Source of the DNA: RGIG4079 sp045576735
Lineage (GTDB): Bacteria > Bacteroidota > Bacteroidia > Bacteroidales > Muribaculaceae
Assembly (NCBI GenBank): GCA_045576735.1
Contig: JAZNGZ010000028.1
Span: 1 to 10,583 of the forward strand
Length of the DNA stretch: 10,583 nt
Reading direction: 5' to 3'
Both the position numbers and the translations under genes were made by a program. Positions within the stretch are counted from its first letter, which is position 1. The number at the start of each line of letters is the position of its first letter. Of the stretch, positions 1 through 5,153 are shown piece by piece. The notes below the pieces were generated by a model that was not told the DNA's origin, ran no database searches, and saw nothing but the letters and a program-made list of their open reading frames with translations.

Positions 1-12
1 TTGGCCATTAAA

Positions 13-44
13 TTTGGTGATAGATTTGAACTCATGTAACTTTG
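13..44 (+). promoter_or_regulatory. Bacteroidetes-type promoter, rightward
   Basis: TTTG at 13-16 and TAACTTTG at 37-44 are separated by 20 nt. This matches the Bacteroidetes primary sigma consensus (TTTG at -33, TAnnTTTG at -7) exactly in both boxes. The predicted start is near position 51, just before the 34-bp palindrome. No plus-strand gene follows, because everything up to 6644 is on the minus strand. It is therefore either a chance match, the promoter of a short non-coding RNA, or a promoter that fires against the end of the nuclease gene. Confidence 0.45.
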
Positions 45-59
45 CAATCCGAAAGGCTC

Positions 60-93
60 CTCAGCAGGAAAACACGCGTGTTTTCCTGCTGAG
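60..93. repeat. Perfect 34-bp palindrome, possible terminator
   Basis: Bases 60-93 are fully self-complementary about the centre 76/77, where the core reads ACACGCGTGT, with no mismatch and no spacer. In RNA it would form a strong hairpin of about 15 bp with a CGCG loop. A further short complement, AAGGCT at 53-58 with AGCCTT at 112-117, encloses it. It lies 66 nt beyond the stop codon of the nuclease gene, so it could end the leftward operon. Neither side carries a clear T tract, however, so a dimeric protein-binding site or a structured RNA is also possible. Confidence 0.6.
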
Positions 94-158
94 TATAATA
101 AAATAAGAAACAGCCTTGACACAGTTCAATTTACACTACCGTAGTCGGAAGTTTCGCA

Positions 159-1349
159 TTATTTTTCAATGGGATTATCTTGTTTTATTTTTTTATACAA
201 ATTCATTCGCCCTTCAACACTTGTTAATGCACTACTCATTTCTTCTAATCTTCGTTGTGCTTCACTTAACCCTCCAATACTTTCAATAGTTTTACGCCAT
301 TCATCAAGATAGTGCAATCTTGTACTTGTTAAAGTAGATAGTGGTTCATACTCTATTTTCGGAATATCTCCATATGGTGTTGAACAATGCTTGATAAGGT
401 CATTTTGTTCTTGAGCCCATTTGCTTGCCTCAAAAATCCTACTCAGCATTTCGTCTGATATCCACCAACTATCAATACTCTTTACCTTCTCTACCTCATT
501 TATAGTCTTTTGACTTACTTTCAATTCCTTATTGCGTTTTGCATATTCTAAAAATCGGCCACTATCATATATCAATATGCTTTGTCCTGTATTATCTGAG
601 AACTCTTTTATTAACTCCTTTCGTGGAGAGTGTTTGCCTTCTACCTTATCCCACCAATCGAGTTTATGATCGTCTGTTATAAAGATTACACTTTTCGCCT
701 GCTCTTTACAATGGAGGATTGTTTGTTTCCAAACAATTAAATCTCCATACAAACTTCTTTTCCCCTTCTCTTTCTTATTCTTTTCATCACAATATCCTGG
801 TGGGATTTTATTGGCATATCGTTTCTCACCCTCTTTGTATAATGCTTCCAAATCTTTTTCCTCAAAATCATTCCCCACTCGCCCATCAAACAACTCGGTA
901 ATTGATTTGAGTGTGTCATCACCTTGAGAATAATCAGGGTGCTCTTTTGCTTGCTTCTCTAATGATTTTGCTATTGATTCTGCACATCTTTCCACTTTTT
1001 TCTTTATATCTTTAATACCGATATATGGGTGGCGTGCATAATCACTCTCCAAAGAACTAACAACACCTATCAATTCTTTTGATAGTTTCTCTGCCAAAAC
1101 ACTATATGCTTTGGCATTTTTACGCATAATCTCTTCTCTGCGTCTATGGAACTCCAATCCCACCTGATATGGAATCCATAAACGCTCGTTATAGAACCTT
1201 ATAACCTTAATAAATTCATCACGTGCATCATCGTTATAACGATATAAATTCAACAATACATTCGTATCAAACACTATCAACGAATCATTCCATATCTTAT
1301 TGATGCTCTCTTCCGTTAATTCATAGTATTCTGCAAATTGTTTTTTCAT
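159..1349 (-). CDS. PIN-like (PIN_8/DUF4935-type) nuclease
   Basis: A 396-residue soluble protein that looks like a PIN-fold RNase of the large PIN_8 (formerly DUF4935) type. The acidic residues expected for a metal-dependent PIN active site are visible: D28 in VFDTN (26-30), E66 in VGLEFHRR, D203 in YGDLIVW, and D226/D227 in FITDDHK. Between E66 and D203 lies a long charged helical insertion (about 70-195), as is usual in this family. Residues 275-396 form a further, mostly helical tail without a recognised motif. The ATG lies 9 nt after the hsdS stop, so the gene is probably co-transcribed and is the last gene before the palindrome at 60-93. PIN domains usually cut RNA. Its place in an hsd operon suggests an RNA-targeting defence effector, but the target is unknown. 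The family assignment is fairly sure and the role is inference. Confidence 0.8.
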   Translation of the reverse strand: MKKQFAEYYELTEESINKIWNDSLIVFDTNVLLNLYRYNDDARDEFIKVIRFYNERLWIPYQVGLEFHRRREEIMRKNAKAYSVLAEKLSKELIGVVSSLESDYARHPYIGIKDIKKKVERCAESIAKSLEKQAKEHPDYSQGDDTLKSITELFDGRVGNDFEEKDLEALYKEGEKRYANKIPPGYCDEKNKKEKGKRSLYGDLIVWKQTILHCKEQAKSVIFITDDHKLDWWDKVEGKHSPRKELIKEFSDNTGQSILIYDSGRFLEYAKRNKELKVSQKTINEVEKVKSIDSWWISDEMLSRIFEASKWAQEQNDLIKHCSTPYGDIPKIEYEPLSTLTSTRLHYLDEWRKTIESIGGLSEAQRRLEEMSSALTSVEGRMNLYKKIKQDNPIEK

Positions 1350-1358
1350 ATCATCTAT

Positions 1359-2516
1359 TTAATTAAAATAATAATCCATTCTACTATTGAAAAGGATTTC
1401 AGTCTTTTCAATGGATTTTTTTATAAGTTCTTTCTGTTTCTCTATCGCATCTATCTTTGTAGCAAATTCTTGTTGAAGAGTGAGAGGGGGTAATATTACA
1501 GCAAATTCTCTAAATTCACCCATTGCAACTCTCGGCATCTTAGCTCCGGCCACCTTACTGCTGATATACTTAACAAAGTGAGAACTTCTCAAAAGTAAAG
1601 CAAAAAACACTCTATTTAAAACTTCTTTCTTTGGACATAATGGCACAAGTTCCGAAGTAGCATATCCTATCTCATTTGGTACTACAACCTTATTAAGATA
1701 TGGTCGAAGTTTCGAGTATAGCACATTGTCGCTATTGAACTTAATCGTAGAGTTGCCGATTTCATCATTTTCGAACAAGCATTGCTCAATTACTTCACCT
1801 GTATTTGGGGCAACCATATCAAGGTTTAATAACCAATACTTTCCATTTTGGCAAGGGACATCACCTATATATTCTTGTTGTGGGGCAACTTCATTGACTT
1901 TCTTTACCTCCCAACCCTTTTCATTAGTGATGGGATCGCCAAACATAGTGTAGAAGATTGACTGAGCAAGGGCATCGAGTTCTTTCAACTGCTGTTTCTT
2001 CTTCTCAATCACCCCACTCAAACAATCCAACTCCGCTACTATCTTCTCTTGCTCCACAAGTGGGGGGATACATACTTTTACATTTCTTACAAGTTCACTA
2101 TTGAGGTTATTTACAACTCCTCCAACAGCCAATCTTTTGAACTCAGTGTAAATGTTAGGACTGCCTAAATAGTAGTATAGATAATTTTTATCAAAACGGT
2201 TATCATTGTCGTGAATGACAAGCCAACCATCGTGGATACATCCATCAACTGCTAAAATATATGGTCGTCCAAAACTCATAGAATTGGACAATATAAAATC
2301 ACCTTTATGAACAAAACGAGATTTTTTCATCCCTTCAGGTTTGATTTTTTCTTTAGTTGATGTTATGTGTTTAGACCCTTCTGTTGCATCACCAATCTTA
2401 ATCCAATTTATGCCATCATCTGCCTCTGTGAGATAATTTTGGATTGGACGAGGAGACCCCCCTCGTTCTATGGTACATACCTCTCCGAGCTTCTTTATTT
2501 CCCAACCTTGTTTCAT
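1359..2516 (-). CDS. hsdS: Type I restriction-modification specificity subunit HsdS
   Basis: DNA-recognition subunit that, with two HsdM chains, forms the methyltransferase and directs it to a bipartite target. The 385 residues show the standard architecture. TRD1 covers about 4-149, opening with GWEIKKLGEV. A central conserved helical region at 150-194 begins IPPLVEQEKIV and ends with TMFGDP. TRD2 covers about 201-341, opening with GWEVKKVNEV, and a distal conserved helix at 342-384 begins LPPLTLQQEF. Both Methylase_S half-repeats are complete and the length is usual, so the gene appears intact. It starts 4 nt after the stop of the small gene upstream and is followed after 9 nt by the PIN-like gene. 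It is separated from hsdM by about 2.6 kb of accessory genes, which is unusual compared with adjacent hsdM-hsdS. The recognition sequence cannot be predicted from what is visible. Confidence 0.95.
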   Translation of the reverse strand: MKQGWEIKKLGEVCTIERGGSPRPIQNYLTEADDGINWIKIGDATEGSKHITSTKEKIKPEGMKKSRFVHKGDFILSNSMSFGRPYILAVDGCIHDGWLVIHDNDNRFDKNYLYYYLGSPNIYTEFKRLAVGGVVNNLNSELVRNVKVCIPPLVEQEKIVAELDCLSGVIEKKKQQLKELDALAQSIFYTMFGDPITNEKGWEVKKVNEVAPQQEYIGDVPCQNGKYWLLNLDMVAPNTGEVIEQCLFENDEIGNSTIKFNSDNVLYSKLRPYLNKVVVPNEIGYATSELVPLCPKKEVLNRVFFALLLRSSHFVKYISSKVAGAKMPRVAMGEFREFAVILPPLTLQQEFATKIDAIEKQKELIKKSIEKTEILFNSRMDYYFN

Positions 2517-2520
2517 AATA

Positions 2521-2772
2521 TTACAATTCTTGTCGCAGTTCTTCTACTTCTGATTGGAGTTCTTTTTTCTTTGCTTCCAACTGTTTTATTTGTAAAAATG
2601 AAACTGATTTACTTTGTGATAAAAATATTCGCCTATCGATTTCACTTATTTTTTTATTTTTACATGCTATTTTTTTACGGATATTAGTTCTACTTGTTTT
2701 ATAAGTAAAACATAATGTGATAATTGCCGCCAATGCTGCTATCACTGATGCTATTGTTGCTATTATTTCCAT
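2521..2772 (-). CDS. Small membrane-anchored coiled-coil protein
   Basis: An 83-residue protein that I do not recognise. Residues 3-22 (IIATIASVIAALAAIITLCF) form one clear transmembrane helix. It is followed by a basic stretch (TSRTNIRKK) that predicts a cytoplasmic C-terminus by the positive-inside rule. Residues about 36-83 are rich in K, E, Q and L (KQLEAKKKELQSEVEELRQEL without its first residues) and probably form a coiled coil. Its ATG follows the TAG of the upstream gene by 3 nt and its TAA precedes hsdS by 4 nt, so it is coupled to both. The layout (N-terminal anchor, coiled cytoplasmic tail) repeats that of the interrupted gene upstream. The tight spacing and sensible topology argue for a real gene. 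Confidence 0.65.
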   Translation of the reverse strand: MEIIATIASVIAALAAIITLCFTYKTSRTNIRKKIACKNKKISEIDRRIFLSQSKSVSFLQIKQLEAKKKELQSEVEELRQEL

Positions 2773-2775
2773 AGG

Positions 2776-3141
2776 CTATATTTTGGCTTTTATTTTATAT
2801 AAAAACTTATTATCACATACCTTCTCTTTTATTGAAAGAAAACACATTAAAGATTTTTCAATCTCAGTTTTACCATCACAATCTATGATACATGAACTTA
2901 TTTGTTCCATCAAATAAACTTTATCCTTTTTTATATTTTCTAAAATCAAATTTTTATCCTCACTTGGACATGTTTTAATTTGTCTATTTTCATCCAATTG
3001 CTCAATTCTATTAATTGTCCCTATTATAAGAGTCAATAATAATTTATATTGCTCAAATCGATTGGTTTCTTCTGGTATTTTCAGATCTACATCAATAAAA
3101 ACATCATTTAATTCGTCATATAATTTTTGCGACTCTTTTTT
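2776..3141 (-). pseudogene. C-terminal part of interrupted membrane-anchored protein
   Basis: This reading frame is the same as that of the gene ending at 3142 and stays open for about 121 codons after its TAA. It continues KKESQKLYDELNDVFIDV and goes on through VDLKIPEETNRFEQYKLLL to the TAG at 2776-2778. It contains no ATG before the TTG at 3034-3036, so a separate protein would have to start at that TTG (86 residues) and would leave a protein-like upstream stretch unexplained. The simplest reading is that 3486-2776 was one gene of about 236 residues, cut by a nonsense change: GAA to TAA would restore CDEEKKESQK. The content is charged and helical, with no known domain that I can name. It is followed 3 nt later by the next small gene. 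Alternatives are stop readthrough, internal initiation at TTG, or a sequencing error. Confidence 0.6.
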
Positions 3142-3486
3142 TTATTCATCACAGGTATAAATATTATTGCGAAAGGCAATAATAACATAAATCTTAAATA
3201 TTAGTGCATCTGCAACCCTATGTATAGAAGAAAACAATTTATACATTCTTCTATATAGTTTATATTCTTGTTGCTTTATCTGTTCTTTTTGAAGGTGTGT
3301 TTGTTGCCTTTGAATACGAATCTGCACTATCGCAATGGCTATAATTACAATAGTATTGATTATTGTATGAATTATACCCCACCAGTCGGGGCTATTTACA
3401 GCCTCGACTATTTTATCCATTCCGGACCGATTGGCATTAATAGTATCAATCAGTTGTTCAAATAATATTTTCGTCTCGTCGGTCAT
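3142..3486 (-). CDS. Membrane-anchored coiled-coil protein, N-terminal part
   Basis: A 114-residue open frame with ATG at 3486 and TAA at 3142-3144, of a type seen as hypothetical proteins in Bacteroidales; I cannot name a family. The soluble N-terminus (about 1-35) is followed by one transmembrane helix at about 37-56 (GIIHTIINTIVIIAIAIVQI). Next comes a glutamine/lysine-rich coiled segment (RIQRQQTHLQKEQIKQQEYK) and the motif LYRRMYKLFSSIHRVADAL. The same frame continues beyond the stop with protein-like sequence for about 121 more codons, so this is probably a truncated or interrupted copy of a protein of about 236 residues. The gap of 220 bp to the ATPase gene upstream carries hairpins and direct repeats that may govern expression. 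If translated as is, it would be a single-pass membrane stub with a coiled tail. Confidence 0.6.
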   Translation of the reverse strand: MTDETKILFEQLIDTINANRSGMDKIVEAVNSPDWWGIIHTIINTIVIIAIAIVQIRIQRQQTHLQKEQIKQQEYKLYRRMYKLFSSIHRVADALIFKIYVIIAFRNNIYTCDE

Positions 3487-3500
3487 TTAGTTTTTATTAT

Positions 3501-3529
3501 CTGCTCAAAAATTGCGATTTTTTGAGCAG
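3501..3529. repeat. Hairpin 1 of a tandem pair
   Basis: CTGCTCAAAAA at 3501-3511 pairs with TTTTTGAGCAG at 3519-3529 around a 7-nt loop (TTGCGAT), giving an 11-bp perfect stem. It lies 14 nt upstream of the ATG at 3486 in the direction of transcription. On the minus strand it is followed by A-rich rather than T-rich sequence, so it does not look like a normal terminator for the leftward operon. A leader structure affecting the next gene is an alternative. Confidence 0.6.
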
Positions 3530-3542
3530 GTCTTATTTTTCG

Positions 3543-3569
3543 TGCTCAAAAATTGCGTTTTTTTGAGCA
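3543..3569. repeat. Hairpin 2 of a tandem pair
   Basis: TGCTCAAAAA at 3543-3552 pairs with TTTTTGAGCA at 3560-3569 around TTGCGTT. It is nearly identical, base for base, to the hairpin at 3501-3529, 41 bp away, including most of the loop. On the plus strand it is followed by a T-rich stretch (3581-3591), but no plus-strand gene is present to be terminated. Confidence 0.6.
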
Positions 3570-3591
3570 TATCAATTAGCTTTTTATTTTT

Positions 3592-3617
3592 AATAGTCAC
3601 ATAACCGTCACATAAAA
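3592..3617. repeat. Direct repeat copy 1 (TCACATAA pair)
   Basis: A 26-bp unit shared with 3681-3706 with two mismatches. Inside it, TCACATAA occurs twice, 11 bp apart (3597 and 3608). On the minus strand this reads as TTATGTGA twice in direct orientation, one helical turn apart, like a binding site for a regulator that recognises direct repeats. It overlaps the possible -7 box at 3613-3620. Confidence 0.6.
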
Positions 3618-3646
3618 CTAACATCACAAACACTCTAATAATCAAA
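3613..3646 (-). promoter_or_regulatory. Weak promoter candidate for the small-gene/hsdS unit
   Basis: On the minus strand TTTG (3646-3643) is followed after 22 nt by TAGTTTTA (3620-3613), one mismatch from TAnnTTTG, with a spacer slightly longer than usual. It would start transcription within the direct-repeat copy at 3592-3617 and give a leader containing both hairpins before the ATG at 3486. The match is weak and readthrough from hsdM is equally possible. Confidence 0.25.
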
Positions 3647-3680
3647 GAAATGCACATTTTGCATTACTCCAAATTTGGGA

Positions 3681-3706
3681 AATAATCACATAACAGTCAC
3701 ATAAAA
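3681..3706. repeat. Direct repeat copy 2, abutting the ATPase stop codon
   Basis: Second copy of the 26-bp unit, 89 bp from the first, with the same internal pair of TCACATA motifs (3686 and 3697). It ends exactly where the TAA of the ATPase gene begins (3707-3709). The 63 bp between the copies (3618-3680) contain a fifth TCACA at 3624 and small palindromes: CCAAATTTGG at 3669-3678, and AATGCA/TGCATT at 3649-3665. Confidence 0.6.
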
Positions 3707-5152
3707 TTATGCCCAATATGGAAGATATCGTTTATATTTCTTAGATTTATTGTCGGCATCCACCTCCTTAATAATGCCAGCCAATAATGCATCTTTAATT
3801 AACCTTGATGCCATGGAATAATTTTTATCATCTATATTAAATCGTTCACGTAATGACTGATTTGACATAAAATCATTTGACACCCATTTTAAGCAAGCAT
3901 GTTGATAAACTGCTCTAATTTTATCATTCCTATCCATTTCACGCAGTTGTTTATATGCATATAATATAACCTTAGTGTGAACGTCAGAGGAAACGAAGTA
4001 AGGAGCTGGCAATTGATAAAATTCACATTGAAAAACAACCTTATCTATTCCACTACCTTTTTCTTCACATATCTTCATCCTTCGCATTAACGATGCTAAC
4101 TTCTCATTTCGAGAGCGATATTCATCAATAAAACGAATAGGATCAATAAGAGGTTTACCAGGATTGGAAAACTCAATTCTATCATTATAAATTTCTATCA
4201 ATGTAGCCGTTCCTGATACACTAAAATCTTGATGAATAATACTATTGGCAACTAATTCACGAATTGCCAATTGTGGATACATTCTAACCTCTTCACGAAG
4301 AGAATCACCGATTACTTCATTTCTTGGAAGTAAATCATTTATAAATTTAACCAATAACGGAAATCCAACAGCATAACCTTGTGTAAATTCTTCATCTAAA
4401 ATAGTTTTAATCTTATTGTTTCCAGAATATTGAACAACTCTAACTATTTTACGTTCCAACGATTTGAAATCATGAAGATTTTTTGCAAATAAAATCCCTC
4501 CAAGATTAGTGATGGAATAATTCACATCTTTCTTTACAACAAGCCCATCTATTATCAATCTTTCAATAACCCCATCTTGATTTGTGGGATATGGCAATTC
4601 CAACATATCAAAATAAGACTGAGTATCCAATAATCTTATTATATCTGCAGAGCAACAACCATCAATAGCCGTAGATGTCTCAAAATTGTATTTAATATTA
4701 TTCCAAATTTTTCTCTCTTTACTCGGGAATTCGCTTAGTTTTCTCGTTATGCTACCAACTCGTATATATGGAACTTTTTTATAGTCTACAGGTTCATTTT
4801 CTGCAGCTGGAATTTCAAACAAAGAAATATCTTTTCCTTCACACTTAAATTCATAAATGCGAAAGTCTATGTGTGGAGTTAAGTTTTGAATTAACCAATT
4901 TTCCAACTCATTATTCCCTATTTTCTTTTGTGAAGGTTTAAATGTGGTACCTAATATTTCATGCGATTCATCATCTATCCCAAAAATAAGATATCCATAA
5001 GCCCTATTTTCGATGCAAGCAGAATTGGCAATTGCCGATATTCGTTCTCCAATTTCATCTTCAGTATGAAAATTATGCTTAAACTCAACCCACTCATTTT
5101 CTTTAGGTAAAGCGACTAGTTGTTTTAGTAAAATACACAATCTTTGTTCCAT
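3707..5152 (-). CDS. AlbA_2 domain / HATPase_c_4 ATP-binding protein
   Basis: A 481-residue protein of the COG2865 type. It carries an N-terminal AlbA_2 (Schlafen-AlbA_2) domain at about 14-140, with the typical ENEWVEFKHNF, IANSACIENRAYGYLIFGID and VPYIRVGS segments. A GHKL-type ATPase domain (HATPase_c_4) lies at about 290-400, with the N-box RELVANSIIHQDF (298-310), NPGKPL (330-335) and the glycine loop GSGIDK (366-371). The last 70 residues (about 410-480) look like a winged helix-turn-helix with a basic end (NKSKKYKRYL). Such proteins are often called putative regulators or RNA/DNA-binding ATPases and often accompany type I restriction loci; their biochemical role is poorly known. The ATG lies 1 nt after the hsdM stop (TAATATG), so translation is probably coupled to hsdM. 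The nucleic-acid-binding ends make it a candidate to act on the repeats just after its stop codon, but that is inference. Confidence 0.85.
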   Translation of the reverse strand: MEQRLCILLKQLVALPKENEWVEFKHNFHTEDEIGERISAIANSACIENRAYGYLIFGIDDESHEILGTTFKPSQKKIGNNELENWLIQNLTPHIDFRIYEFKCEGKDISLFEIPAAENEPVDYKKVPYIRVGSITRKLSEFPSKERKIWNNIKYNFETSTAIDGCCSADIIRLLDTQSYFDMLELPYPTNQDGVIERLIIDGLVVKKDVNYSITNLGGILFAKNLHDFKSLERKIVRVVQYSGNNKIKTILDEEFTQGYAVGFPLLVKFINDLLPRNEVIGDSLREEVRMYPQLAIRELVANSIIHQDFSVSGTATLIEIYNDRIEFSNPGKPLIDPIRFIDEYRSRNEKLASLMRRMKICEEKGSGIDKVVFQCEFYQLPAPYFVSSDVHTKVILYAYKQLREMDRNDKIRAVYQHACLKWVSNDFMSNQSLRERFNIDDKNYSMASRLIKDALLAGIIKEVDADNKSKKYKRYLPYWA

Positions 5153-5153
5153 A

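Noticed and set aside
1..40. On the minus strand GAGTTCAAATCT followed by CACCA resembles the T arm and 3' end of a tRNA.
   Set aside because: The 5-bp T stem does not pair around TTCAAAT and no anticodon arm can be placed, so neither a tRNA nor a clear attachment site is supported.
2367..2687. Plus-strand 106-codon frame rich in F, L and Y that looks like a membrane protein.
   Set aside because: It is antisense to the hsdS start and to the coiled-coil gene; A/T-rich coding DNA read backwards gives false hydrophobic frames.
2776..3036. A separate 86-residue gene starting at the TTG at 3036.
   Set aside because: The frame is open and protein-like for 35 codons upstream of the TTG, back to the in-frame TAA, so it is better explained as the C-terminal part of one interrupted gene.
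3592..3706. Two repeats with a spacer could be read as a tiny CRISPR array.
   Set aside because: There are only two copies, each contains an internal 11-bp repeat, the spacing is 63 bp and there is no cas gene. A regulatory or duplication origin fits better.
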